DNA from: Guyanagaster necrorhizus
Taxonomy: Eukaryota > Basidiomycota > Agaricomycetes > Agaricales > Physalacriaceae
Direction of reading: 5' to 3'
Length of the DNA stretch: 64,000 bases
Assembly: GCF_019112545.1 (NCBI RefSeq)
Contig: NW_025064888.1
Coordinates: 393,383 to 457,382, forward strand
The notes beneath the pieces are model-generated. The model had not been told where the DNA came from. It ran no database searches and was given only the letters and a program-made list of their open reading frames with translations. Positions 15,536 to 28,242 of this stretch are shown here, piece after piece. A program made the translations under genes and the position numbers. How positions within the stretch are numbered: the first letter of the stretch is position 1; every line of letters starts with the position of its first letter.

Positions 15536-15815
15536 GACAAACAGAGAAAATGAAAAGAAAGACGCGCCCGAAAATTGGCGTGCAATGTGACCTGTCACAT
15601 ATTGAGGGCCGGTGTTTGCGCGAGCCCATGTGGTCTCGCCCATGGGCCCGGCTTATGATGTCGTGTGACGCTATAGACCTCCTTAACGGAGTCTTATTGG
15701 TCTCGACGTCATAGGACCCAGGAATATAAGGACCAACCGTGCTGTCACCTCCTCCTTCCATACATCCATCATCTCAAGTATTCGTTGTACCCATTCCATC
15801 CCGCCCGCCTACATC
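15536..15815. promoter_or_regulatory. Divergent promoter, MCM6 and SBDS-domain gene
   Basis: The 280-bp spacer separates two divergent start codons, so it must hold both promoters. A TATAAG box at 15725-15730 sits about 90 bp upstream of the SBDS-domain gene start. Confidence 0.6.
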
Positions 15816-16404
15816 ATGACGAAATCCATCAGCAAGGTCATCTATAAGCCTGACTCTCAGTCAACGGACGAGTACTGCCTACTCGTGCACACCGACGAAG
15901 TAGGTCGTTTACTCGACATCGCAGTCCTTGCAGCGCTAATGTCTTTTGTCCAACGTTGCAGTACAAGAAGTGGAAAGCTGGTGGTGAGTAATCGTCTGAT
16001 CGTCGGCGGTCGCGCAAGTTTAATCCATTCTTCACAGACACGTGAATGCAGCATCATTTTCCCTCATATGAGTGTGATATGCTTACTCAAATACAGCTCT
16101 ATCCCACTGGCAGACGTAGTGGACTGTGAGTGGCGATCTCTTTTATATTGTCCACCCCTAATTTGCATTACATTATCTAGCCTATCAGGCGTTCCACTCT
16201 GGCCAGGGTCCACAAGGAATTCTTGGCAAACCGTCCAATCAGCAACTGGACACCATCTTCGGCACATCGAAAGACGTCGATGTTGCCCAAATCATTCTTG
16301 AGAAGGGAAGGCACCAACTGACGGAGGGTCTGCAGAGTTCGACGTTCAGCTCCACAAACGTCACACGAGGAGTTGCAGCGCTCAAAGGGCTTGGTGGTGT
16401 ATAG
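15816..16404 (+). CDS. RTC3: Small SBDS-domain protein, Rtc3-like
   Basis: Five exons give 120 residues: 15816-15899, 15962-15983, 16038-16041, 16097-16125, 16181-16404. The whole protein is one SBDS N-terminal-type domain, as in yeast Rtc3 (YHR087W), a stress-linked protein associated with RNA metabolism. The restored reading YKKWKAGDTSIPLADVVDS and the segment GILGKPSNQQLDTIFGTSKD are family hallmarks. Exon 3 is only 4 nt (acac), flanked by an AG acceptor and a GTGAAT donor. Without it the reading frame cannot be carried from KAG to SIPL. The gene converges on ARB1, with 300 bp between the stops. Confidence 0.88.
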
Positions 16405-16704
16405 GTGTGGGACACTGGATGGTAGAATACGAAGTCACCAAATCAAGCAAATGTTTATGTATCAGCAAATCACAGATTACTAGCATTATCATTTTTATCT
16501 GCATCTGGTTGGGTCTATAGCGAACTCTTGTGAATCCCTTTATACCTCGAGTAAATGACATTACTGAAAAGTCTTAGTTATATCCACCAACCTCATTCAC
16601 TTTGGCCCCTGTTCTATGATGTCTATATAGTATGTATTGTATGTAAAAGTATACCACATGCACATGCAATCGTCGACAATCGTAACAATACAACAAACTT
16701 TCAT
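16405..16704. other. Convergent intergenic spacer
   Basis: Shared 3' region of the SBDS-domain gene and ARB1. AT-rich in places; no gene or RNA recognised. Confidence 0.55.
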
Positions 16705-19070
16705 TTAGGTCTTGCCCTTGGGCGCTGTTTTGCTGAACAGTTTCGCTTTCTCGATAGCGGCATTACCTAGACAGGTTTTAGGTTAATTCCAATACCATCC
16801 TAGAATTGGTACGTACTTTGTCGAACCAAATTCTTCTTATAATCGACGATGCTGATGTCGTCCTTCGTCAGGTTCCTGATGGTCTTATTTGCTACCTCCC
16901 ATAGTTCCTCAGCTACTTGAGAGATTAAACCTGGACGAGAGTGAGTCCGAAAAGGCGACATGATCTGAGGACTATTAGCTTACGGAAATCGTGGGACACG
17001 ATAACCACTCCTCCCTCGAACTCTTTGATGGCTTTCGCCAGGGCATCAATGGATTCCATATCCAAATGATTAGTGGGTTCATCTTAAGAAGTATTAGTAA
17101 TTAAAGCGAGGCAGAAATTGGATACTTACCCAGCAGGAGGATGTGCGGGTGCTCCATGGCCAATTGAGCGAATACCACCCTGAGGTGATGATAGTCGATG
17201 CAGAATGGATGAACTGAAATTTTCTGCGTACCTATTCCTTAGTCCATCTGATAACTGCCGTATTGGCGATGTTTGATGGCCTCCCGACAAACCAAAGCGA
17301 CCCAGCTGTGCTCGCCATGCCTGAGAAAGATCATCAATGGTGGAAGTGCGTGATAAGGTGAAAGCCTACTTGTATATCCTTCTCCGGGAACTTCTGGCTG
17401 AACAGCTCCTGGAAATATTCAATTGGGGACTTGTCGTAGGGTAGCTGATCCGCGCTGTGTTGCGAATATTTTGCTAGTTTCAAAGCGGCATGTTTCGAGA
17501 TGGTTCCCTGCGACGGTTGGAGTACTCCGGTAATCAAATGCAGCAGCGTTGATTTACCAGCACCATTGGCACCGAGGATGGCTACTCGAGAATCCATACT
17601 GACGCCTATGAGCGTCGACTTCACGAAGACAAAGACAAGAACAAGACGTACTCTATACCGAAGGATAGACCTTCATAGAGATAATCCTCCTTCTTACCCG
17701 AGTACGAGAAAGCCACCTCATCGAACGCAATGATGGGCGGCGGGAGTTTCCGAATATCTTCGAAGTTGAAACGCAGAGGTTTGGCTATCTCGATTTTCTC
17801 GACCAGTCCGGCGGCTTCCATCTTGTCGAGGATCTTTTGTTTAGATTTAGCTTGACGCACAAGATTAGCATAGGTACCGGCAGAAGCAATGAATCTAAAA
17901 GTCTGTTAGGACAAGGTGCGACGATGAGTCAAGGCACACAGACTTTTTGATGTGCAGAATTTCTTCCTGTTGTTTGTTATACGCCTTCATCTGGTTCACT
18001 TCGTTTTCCTTCTTTGTCCGCACGTACACAGTATAGTTACCGGTGTAGTAGACCAGCTTCTTCTTCGGAGTCAAATCCATGATGTTCGTACAGACCGAAT
18101 CCATGAAATCCTGGGAGTGCGATGTGATCACGAGGATATGATTATACGTTGAAAGGTACGCTTCAAGCCACACTACGGCACCGAGATCGAGATGGTTAGT
18201 GGGTTCGTCGAGCAGAAGCAGATGAGGTTTGACGAAAAGCGCTCGGGCGAGAGCCACACGCATCCGCCAACCACCGCTCATATCTTTTGTCGGTTTCTTC
18301 ATCATAGCTTGAGAGAATCCAAGACCGTGGAGGATACTTCCCGCTTTCGTCTCGAATGTATTAGGATCAAGCTCCTCAAGCTCCTCATATGCAGCATCGA
18401 GAGCGACTTCATCAACATCCTCTGCCACCGAAAGCTCCTCTATGTAAGCCTCAAGCTTAGCAACCTTTTGTTTGGCGGAAGCAACGATGAAGTCGACAGC
18501 GTTGACTTCTGAGGGTTCGGCCTCACCACGTACAAGGTAGATATCGATGTGTTGCGGTATTTCTATGTCGCGCTCAGCAATAGATTGGAGGAATGTAGAC
18601 TGAACAGGAGGTGTTAATAGCATGGGAGACATTACGGGCATTTGACACACCTTTCCAGAGCCATTTTCGCCCAAAAGACCATACCGCTGGCCATAGTTGA
18701 GCGCTATCTCTGCATTCTCAACAAGAAGACGGCCGTGGAACGAAAGAGTATACGAATCTATCTTGATGTCTCGAGCTTTCACATCGGATACAAGCACTCC
18801 CGCTGCGCTCCTGCAACATTGTCTACATAAGAAAGAGGACAATGAGTAAGTATATACACACCTTTCTGTTGCAATGTTAAGCTTCGCCATCGAAGTGAGA
18901 TCCTCCTGACTCGTGGCAGCACTCATGCTGGTGATTGGGGTATTGACACTGCTTCCGCCATTGACTGACCCCGACGGCGTAGACGTTGACGTTGAGGCAC
19001 CTGTACCACCGGCGGCTTTTTTGGCTGCTTTTTCGGCAAGGCGCTTTTGTTTGGAGGCTGAGGGTGCCAT
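16705..19070 (-). CDS. ARB1: ABC-F ATPase, Arb1 type (ABCF2)
   Basis: Soluble twin-cassette ATPase with no membrane segments, needed in yeast for ribosome biogenesis. Ten exons give 636 residues: 19070-18862, 18810-18651, 18599-17944, 17894-17659, 17605-17370, 17320-17232, 17179-17130, 17082-16984, 16930-16817, 16766-16705. The Lys/Ala- and Ser/Thr-rich N-terminus is followed by cassette 1: Walker A GENGSGKST, signature MSGGWRMR, Walker [14 protein letters not shown] linker rich in Lys and Glu follows. Cassette 2 has Walker [10 protein letters not shown], a signature reading LSDGLRNR, and [12 protein letters not shown], then the SHDFR switch region. The ATG at 19070 follows a clean upstream region and gives the usual [10 protein letters not shown] start of the family. 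Confidence 0.93.
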
Positions 19071-19223
19071 GGTGGTCGGTTGTCGGTTATCGATCCCTGA
19101 AAACTTCAAATTTCGGAGACGGTGATTAGTCATTTGGGCTCGTGACTGGGGTACAGCATCAGCATCAGTGACGTCACTTCTTTCTCCAGTGTATTTTTGT
19201 TGGAGAAAATCTACACTAGTAAT

Positions 19224-21010
19224 TTACTTTACCTGCTCCGCGGCGGCCAGGTCGAAGGGGCGTGAGCAGGTGCTTTTGGCAAAATCCAGAATCTTGTAAG
19301 GTGCCGATATAGAGCTTCTATCCCCAGCCACACCTTGATATTTTGAAATTAGCCAAGCTAGCAATGCACAAAATTTAAGGTATCTCACTGAGTAGCCAAC
19401 GCCCCTGCTGCACCCTCCAGACCAAATAACGGCTTGTCGCCGAACTTGATCTTCTCCCACAGACTTTCAGCGCCGCCTTTAGCTCGTCATTCGCCAAGGA
19501 AAAGAATCCAATCACGAATAGGGCGCTCCAGATCGGACATCTTATAATCTATAGGCACATCTTCAAAGTCGCTATCCGAGTCACCCGTCATCTTATCGTC
19601 CCAGTCATCTACGGGACCACTGGTAGCGTTGTCATATAGGACTGAGCGTTCCACGAACCGGTCAATAAGCTTCTCTTGAATTTCTAGAAGACCGTTTCGA
19701 GCCGGAAGACTAGTCTTTGTGAGATTAACTTTACCCGGAAAATTTGTCTATTTTATCATCTCTTCCAGCCGTTCCCGCGCTTCAATAAGGCCGGGGAACG
19801 TGTCATAAACCTAGTCCCCAACTTCTTCCTTTGCCTGGAGTAAACTATCTTGTATAGCTTGAAGGCCGCAGGCTCGATTAAGTAGACAGCTACACAACGT
19901 TGAGCAGGACTGAGTGATGATTCATAGCGGGGGAATTTATCAACAAACGGACGAGGTCATCCACCTGTGACACCTCTTCGAATATTTCCACAGTCGCGTA
20001 ATGTTAGGCTTATCCAAAAGACATTTGTTCGAACAGATGTTAAGAGGGTGAGTTTCAAGTCGGGCGTACATGCCAGTAGCAGTGTCCTTCATTTGCTGGG
20101 TCCAATGACCATCTCAAAAACTGTATCCATCGCAATTCGTGTCTTCTACAGAGGCAAAGTCTCAGAGACACCCAAATCATGGTCAAATTGAAGACTACTC
20201 ACCTTCGGACTGTCGAATAGGCTTAAAGACACTATCCGTCAAGAGGAATCAATATCCACAACGATGAACACGCTAACCTTACTGTAACATCGCGACCACA
20301 AGCATTTCTTTCAAAATCCAAGCAAGCGTATGCCTGATATAAGTCGCTCGTTCTTCGTATATCTTTACGCCTTCGTTATTTGTGACGGTGATAGCAAAGA
20401 AGTCCATATGCTCGAACGGTGAACTACACACTGGAGTTAGAAGCGCTACGATGCGGGGGAATGATAAAGATACGGACAGAATACTTCAGTCCTCCATCTT
20501 CTTTACAGTGTCTAAGCATAAGACAAGGAATTCGCGCAAGAGCTAGAAATCCACATCCACCGCTGAGATCACGAGCCGTAGATTTGGAAGCCAGGAGATT
20601 ATTTCCCTCGCTGTATCCCCCATCATACCTTCGAGATGTTCCCATCCATCGCTCTCGAAGCTTTTCATGAGCTTTCTGATGAATGCGTCGAGCCATTTTG
20701 CGGTCGTAGGCGATCATTTTGATCGTAACGCCAACGGGAAGCACGTTGCTGAGAGAAGCTGCCAATGCGTGAACTGCCTTGATGGCTGTATCATCTCCGG
20801 ATGCTGGATGAATGGCTTTCACTGTGGCCACCGCGCCGGTAAGAAGCTCGTTAAGACGTGTCAGGGACGCGACATTTCCACCTGCGACATGAGCAGGGGC
20901 CAAAATAAAGCATCGTTTCTTCGTTAGTGGGCCTAAGGCGTTACCAGGGAGCTGCGAGGTGTCCTCGGCGTCATCACCAGACAGGAGCGCGACTTTTTGT
21001 TAGTAGACAT
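19224..21010 (-). pseudogene. Unrecognised gene with broken reading frame
   Basis: The minus strand shows coding-like stretches that do not join cleanly. An ATG at about 21010 opens MSTNKKSRSC and is followed by a possible intron. Coding-like stretches include LNELLTGAVATVKAIHP (about 20850), a helical segment with KMARRIHQKAHEKLRERW (about 20690), FFAITVTNNEGVKIYEERAT (about 20390), VEIFEEVSQVDDLVRLLI (about 19970), YDTFPGLIEARERLEEM (about 19780), DLERPIRDWILF (about 19530) and LWEKIKFGDKPLFGLEG (about 19440). In-frame stops and frame changes separate several of these beyond what 50-nt introns explain. I do not recognise the family. It may be a true gene with unusual introns or a decayed one. 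Confidence 0.45.
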
Positions 21011-21602
21011 GGTGGTCAGCGCATAAGAGCCCTGATAGGCTGTCGTGTCCTTAAAAGGGGGTGCCAAATGGCTAACCTTTTGTCAATCCTTTGTCTGCGT
21101 GCAGTACAAACTTGCCAATATTGGTCGACCCCAGTAGCTAGAGTATGTTCAAATGTTCATATACGTTCATAGATATTGTTAAATCCAGGAAGAAGACGTC
21201 TGGCATTTGTGACAGTTCGCTGTTCCAGGACAGTCCTGGATAGGCACATGAATGGATGTTGTCAGTATGACAGTTGGAATTTCCATAGCGTCATAACAAG
21301 ACTGGCGTAACAAAACCACAACGTGCGCAACAGCTTGGAGCCATACTGATTGGATGGTCTGGTGGACCCGATAAAATGATACTTCTTGGTACTGGTCGGG
21401 ATTGAAGCGGAAACTGGAAAATCGGGAGATTCGCGCCGACACGTGGTGGCTCTGTCACCAGAAGCATCCGAATCCGACGATGCAACGACGGCGTGCGGCT
21501 GTATTTTGACTCCACCATCTACTACCATCACAATCTCATGCATGTGTAAACGCTGTATTTGCAGCAATTCTTTTCTTGTAGTGATCTAAAAGTCAACTGG
21601 CT
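21011..21602. other. Intergenic region, formin promoter
   Basis: Lies between two divergent starts. Short antisense frames are present but carry no motif. No repeat recognised. Confidence 0.5.
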
Positions 21603-24600
21603 ATGCCGACCAGCTCCTTTGCCGTACCTACGATCCTTACCACAGCAACCCTTCATTTTGCTGAAGTTGCTGAAGATGCCACCATACAGGATGTCATTGA
21701 TGCCTTAGTGGAAACGGCTCGGTCAGAGGTTCTTGGAGACCTGGACGATCAAGGATGGGCTCTACAGAAGATTAGAGTGGAACGGAACGGCCGGCCCTGG
21801 GAAGAAGACGAGCTGGAAGCCCTTGGCGATGGTGAGTGGCCCCATTTTTCGGTGAGATATCACGTCTTAGTATTGCTCAGGCACCCTGGATCCATCTACT
21901 TTGGTCGCACCTTTGGTTAACGGCCCGCCGGTGAAGACTACAACTCAACGACATTTCTCTTCGTTTCCCATGACTGCCCATCTTCACACTCCTGTCCTTC
22001 GTTTGGTTTCTCTCCATTCGCATCTATCCATATATCTATCCTTTCTTCGAGTCCCCGAAATTCACGACGATTTTCGATACAAGGTCTTCATTTCCAAGAC
22101 TACGACTATTCATGACGTCGTAAACTCAGTAATAGATGAACTAGGATTGACCAAGTTCTTTCCAGTTCCAGGGGGCGGCAGCTTGGAATATATTCTCGAA
22201 GAGGTGTGGAAGGATGCTGAATCTGAAAGTGCGTATTGTGCAACTTGTATTGTTGACTACGCATTGATTTGCATCCTCAGAATCTTCTCGACTGCCCGGT
22301 TCCTCCTTGATCTTCAGTATCGTTGAGACTTCCTTCTGTCAAAACCCATACACATCTGCGGCTACTCGCAGCTTTCGTTTCTGTGTCCCCGATGAGTGGT
22401 ACCGTCGCTCCAAATCAAGGAGTGTATCCACAGCATCTACAGAACCAGCACAATCTACCATAAGACGTCTCGCAGTCCTACAAGAGTTTGACGAAGATGA
22501 AGATGATGAAGGAACGGCAAGGATGTCCAGTCCGGAGGCGTCTGCGACTACAGGAGGCGGGACGATTTCCCAAAGCCGCTTGTCGACTCTGTTCGATGGA
22601 TGGTTCCAAGCTTCACCTCCTTCCCGATCCACTGTTGTAGCCACCTCGGAGAAACGCAAAAGCATAGTCAGCGAGCCAATACTAGTTGAAAACCAAACCA
22701 GCAATGGCTCAATAACGGGATCAAGTTCTGGCCAGGAGTCTGATTTCGACGAAGCAGAATTCGAGGCTCTAGTGAACAATTTCGGACTAAAGAATGACAA
22801 GCGCACTGAGATGCTTAATATGTCACCAGAGAGGAAACGAACGATCTTATCGCAACATAAATTGATGAAGGCGGGAACAACTGGATCTGTGCGAGGTCCA
22901 GCTCTCGCTGAGTCCTATGGGCCTAGCAGTGCCGCTGGTATAATTCCGAGAATCGTTCCACAGCTGACTGGGGATGGTCTCATGAAGCGATTCTCTATGT
23001 GGGGGGTAGCACCTGCAGCTCCCCCTGTAGTTTCCGAAGGAGCACATATTAGTGGTGAGTTTGACAAGGGTAGGGAAGGATTAACCGATAGGATCGCCGA
23101 GGAACCGAAGCCTGTCTTGCCTCAGAGTACGGGAGGGCGATGGAGTAACTGGTGGTCATTGTCCAGCGGCGACAAAGTTGGCTTTGGTGATAGCAGGGTA
23201 TTTGAGAATTCACCAAAGTGGTATGTCGATGGATTGAAAAGGTGGAAGACAACGGATATCAGGATGCTCAAGCACATCATATCGCTGCGAGTGCACCTTC
23301 GCAACGCTAGTATGGTATGGGTGGAAGAGTTCCTTAGTGCTGAAAAGGGACTGGACGCTCTGACGGCCATACTTGCAGGACTAGTTGGCAAAGGCGGAAA
23401 AAGGAGAGATTTGACGGAGATTGAAACCAACTGCCTGCTGGAAATCGTCAAATGCTTCAAAGTCTTTCTGAATGCCGGGAACGACCAAAGTAATGTAAGA
23501 CTTGGGCAATAACCGCCTATGTCATTGCTCATATTTTAGTAGGAACTCTTCGACCGAATCATTGATGCTCCGATGATCGTGACTTACATCACATATTCTC
23601 TCCACGTCCCTTCGCCGGAACTGAGGACCATGTCGTCGGAAATTCTAGCCGCTCTTTCTTTTCTATCACCTGATGGTCACAAGGCGGCACTATCTGCGCT
23701 GTCGGATTATCGCGTCGCTTATGACGAAGCCTTCCGTTTTGAAGGTCTGGTCAATTCCTTACAGCTGCCCTCCGGTGAAGGAGAATTTACCGATGATATT
23801 GCAACTTATTTGATGGATATGGACGATGAAGAGGTCAAGCGGATTTGGAATCCCAGAGCCGCGGTCATGTCCCTCGTGAATGCTCTGACAAATTGCCCAA
23901 ATACTTTAGAAGACAGGATTGTACTTCGAGAGGAATTTAGTAGAAGGGGTTTGAATGAGATTATTGTGGTACGTTTAATCCTACTCATTTATTTCTGAGT
24001 CTTCTTGATGTTATTCTGTGTCATAGGCCCTGCGTTATGTTAAGCCGCCGGAATATGTGATGAATCAGCTCAACGTCTATACAGAGGAGAAATTGGACGA
24101 TGATGCGGAAATGCGAGAACGGACTAGAGGGATGATGAGGCGGACTGCTACCGACGATGTCCTGTCTGACGCTGAAGACGTCCTGCAGGACATAGCCCAA
24201 CTTGCTCAAGAGCACGGTGAGCTGTATCCTGTGATGGTTGATATTCTTCGCAATTACAACGACATCCTCGGCAAGAATGTCGAACTGTTAGTGTTCTGAG
24301 ACCAGTCCGTCTTGGGTACTGATGATGCTCTATTACAGGCAACTAAAGGCCGACCTTCTTACTGTTCTGGATAAGTTTGTTGGACAGGCGGCAATGCTCG
24401 ACAAGTTGTGAGAACTGTCTCTCAGCCAAAAATAAATATACTCAGAACTGATGAACACTGGGTAGTGACGATAGTTGGCACATCTTCATGAAGAGGTTCG
24501 CATCTTCTGTTTCGCATATCACGGGTCAAGAACTCGAGGTCAAGGCCGCATCTGAGAGTGACCACATCATTGAGGAAGAACTGGAGTCTCTGCGAACAAA

Positions 24601-27600
24601 GGTCGAAGAGCTTAGCGATGAGGTACACATAGTCCATATTTTCCTACTCCCTGACAAAGAACGTTTCTTTTCATAGCGCACAAAGTTGAAGAACGAACTC
24701 AACCAGCAGATCGCTGAGATGAACGCTCTGAAGTCTTTGCCTCTTAGCGGCTCTCAGGGGAAGCCGTCTGGAAAGGGTGGTCCCGAGGTCTGTCAATCAA
24801 CTGGCTACAATGACTTTGTAAAATCTTATGTTCTCTTAGAGTTTCCATGGCGTTGTTCAGCGTCTTGTGCAGAAGGAAAAGCAAGTTCTCCAGCTCCAGT
24901 CAGAACTAGAACGAATCAAAAGCCAACAACATCCTATCGAAGCACGCGATGCGGACGAGCGTGCTAAACAGGCCCGTGATCGAACAAAATGGAATACTCT
25001 GATGGACGAGATTGCCAAGCTGAAAGCAAAGGTGCGTTCGAACTCCTTCGTCTTATGGTATGCTTTCGTACCTAGATCTTTACTACTTACAGAACAGCGA
25101 GGCAGAGACATCACTGGGAATCAAGGATAAGGAAATTGTCTACTTGAAGCGCGCGCTTGAGTCCGTGTACTCCCGGTTTTCGGCCAGGAAAGAACATCGC
25201 GAAGAAGCTCGAGAGGCTGAAATGGATGCTGAGCTCATGGTAGCTCGCACCATTGAAAGTCTATCACAGAAGGACGATCAGATCGCTTCACTATGCATCG
25301 AAGTAGCTGATCTCAAAGCTCAGGTAGCTGACGTAAAAGCTAAACTGGCATCGAAACCCAAGACCGAGAAGGAATTCAAAGCGCTTTCTCCCCCTCCCCC
25401 TCCCCCTTCCAAACCTAAGTGTACTTCGACAGCGCCAACGCATGCATCACTTGCAGACTTATCAAGGACAGATACCAAATCTCCACCACCTCCTCCGCCT
25501 CCGCCGCCGCCTCCTGCACGATTACCGTCGATAGCCATTGTCGCAGCTGCCGTTCCAACTTCCTCCACGCCATTGACGATATCTGGACTGCCACCGCCCC
25601 CACCCCCGCCGCCTCCGCCTCTCCTTTCTGATGTTTCCACTGGGCCTCCACCTCCACCCCCGCCCCCCCCACCTGTTCCAGCATTTTCGTCAGGGTCCCC
25701 TCCACTCCCTCCACCACCGTCTCTGGGTACGGGGCCACCCCTTCCCCCGCTTCCGCCTCCTGCTTTCCGAATGGGTGGTATGAGACCCAAAGTCACCCGG
25801 CCTGTGAAGCGGCTAAAGCCCTTCTTCTGGAACAAGATTAACAATTCAACTGTTTCCAATACAGTGTGGCGTGAAGTTGCGACTGATATTCAGTTTGACT
25901 TGAATGATCTAGAAACGACATTCACGATTGATAACTCCACCTCGACATCATCACGACTCCAAGCCAGTCCGATTAAGAAATCTACTGTAACAACGCTGTT
26001 AGATATTACGCGCGCTAATCATATTGGTAGGTCAACGTTCTTGATACCTTTCACTGACTCCTCACTTTTTGCGTATTGCGTACAAGCTATAATGTTGAAA
26101 CGGATTAAACTGGATTTCCCGGGAATACGCAGGGCACTACTTGAGTTGAGCGATGACCTTTCCATTGATGATCTGAGGGCAATTGGGAAGCATCTACCAA
26201 CGCCTGACGAAGTATGCAGAATATTTGTGGAATGTCTTTCAATTTGACAATCGGTGCTTAGGTCAACCGGATGAAAGATTTCGAAGATGTTGGGAAGCTT
26301 GCCATGGCTGACCAGTATTTCGGCCAGGTACGTAGATGTTCTCGTTCTGTGCTTGGTGCGTTGAATATACAGTTGCCCTAGATAATATCAATTCCGAGGC
26401 TGTCGCAAAGACTGGATTGCATGCTCTACCGTCGTAGATTAGATCTTGATATTGCGGAGATACGGCCGGATTTGAATACTCTACGTAACGCTGCTCTGGA
26501 GCTCCGTGGGTCGACGAAGTTCAAGCAGATCTTGCAGGTGAGCATCTGTCAACCTCTTCACAGTGACATTCCTAATGACCTTAAAACAGGCCATACTTGC
26601 CGTAGGAAACGCGTTGAATGGTTCCAGCTTCCGGGGTGGTGCCCAAGGTTTTCAGCTTGAGGCTCTTCTAAAGGTAAACACAGGTTTTCCGGTGTTACCC
26701 TTGCCCTCATCTCTTGACAGATGAAGGAGACAAAAACAGCCAAGGCTGGTACTGACTGCCCTACATTGCTGCATTATTTGGCTCGAGTACTCCTTCGATC
26801 TCATCCTAATCTGGTCAATTTTATTGAGGACCTGCCTAATGTTGAAGCTGCTGCCCGTCGTATGTTGTCTGGTTCCAATAACGTGGGTGTTTCCTGCTGA
26901 CTTACAATGCTCAACAGTTTCTGTACAAACTATTATGCAGTCGGTCAATAGCATGGCTTCAGGCCTGGCTCAAATCAAGACCGAAATAACGCAACTCAAG
27001 CCGCTGCCTGCCCTACCCGACGATCGATTCATTCTAGTGATGCAAGTAGGTGCCTTGATGAACCAGCCTGTAGCGTCACTGACCTTCGTATTCAGCCGTT
27101 TGTGGTTGAAGTTGGCGAAAGTATCATCGCACTTAAGAATATGGGTCTATCTCTAGAAGGAGACTTGCACTCTCTTCTTGTATACTATGGCGAAAATCCC
27201 GACGCACCGGACGCACCCAAGCCTGAAGATTTCTTTGGTTTGATTGTATCATTTTCGTCCTCTCTTCAGGTAAACCTGTCTTTGACCAGTCCCATCCCGT
27301 CGTTAAACATAATGCGCAGAAATGTGCTTTAGAAGTTCACGACTCCCAGCAGAAGTCGGGAGTCCAGGCAACGCCGTCTAGCATTCAGATCACAGTGGAA
27401 GTGGACCGACCTGCGGAACCTGTAAGTCATCTCAATGTATCACTGACATGAATCTCATCATGCAACTGCCACAGCCACAGACCATTAAGGCTAACCCTGA
27501 TACTCAGGGCTCTCATGGCCGAACTACTGGCGGTAAATCAGTGGGTCGAGGTGATCTCGACCAGGCCATTCGCAGCATGCGAGACGGGAAACGAAGAGCA

Positions 27601-27690
27601 AGACCTGCGCGACCACTCAGTAAAATATTCCTAGATGGCGCACCTGGTAGCGGACGACCTCAGAGTCGCTTTTTGAATCATGAAGCATAA
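21603..27690 (+). CDS. Formin, actin nucleator (Bni1/SepA/For3 type)
   Basis: Nucleates and elongates unbranched actin filaments for polarised growth and septation; bound and opened by Rho GTPases. About 15 exons encode roughly 1,700 residues. An N-terminal beta-rich segment (21603-22250) is followed by a Ser-rich linker, then the GBD/FH3 region (about 22750-24420) with the KWYVDGLKRW segment. A coiled-coil stretch covers 24480-25380. The FH1 domain at 25390-25790 has at least five runs of 6-11 prolines, the profilin-binding sites. FH2 runs from KRLKPFFWNKI (25805) to about 27330, with GNALNGSSFRGGAQGF near 26600-26660. A basic C-terminal tail follows, with GRGDLDQAIRSMRDGKRR as a likely autoinhibitory DAD-like motif. 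The end at 27690 is firm. The first two introns after 21831 are provisional: the frame reads open from 21901 to 22326. Confidence 0.92.
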
Positions 27691-28242
27691 ACTCATGGCT
27701 TACAATACCAACATATTCATTCGGGCTTACCACGATCTTTATATCAATATTATATATCTCTCACGCACACATATCCCTACTAATAGTTGTATTTTGAGAC
27801 GCCTCAGACATGTATACTTTCATGACAGTATGACAGCGTGCAAAGGCATATTCCATCACAATTCGTACGTGGCATCTTTGATTGATTCAGTAATATTAAT
27901 CTTGAATCGATCCATAGTCGCCCAGACTTCAAATTCAAGGATCGATAACGAACTTCATTACCTTTAAACACTCATCTTGAGGGAGGTCATGCGAAAGGTA
28001 TATAAACCCATTTTTAACGTCTCTCGTCTCATATTTTCTGACCCGGCTACCAAATTGCGGAACCTTTCGGGCTTAAAGTTTTCTCGAATATTGTGTGAAT
28101 CAGTGCCTCTCGGAGATGAACAAAGCATGCGGATATCCACAGGCCCATACGATCCTCTCCCTTCGGCATTTCTGGTCCATGTTGCTACTTAAAAGGTCAC
28201 TACCTTCCAAGATGATTCTACAAGTCGCCTTACCCGAGCAGG
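27691..28242. other. Intergenic region between formin and peptidase
   Basis: AT-rich in its first half. No gene recognised. It holds the formin 3' end and the peptidase promoter. Confidence 0.55.

Noticed and set aside
25320..25859. Gly-rich minus-strand frame over the formin
   Set aside because: It is the reverse of the poly-proline FH1 region, not a gene.
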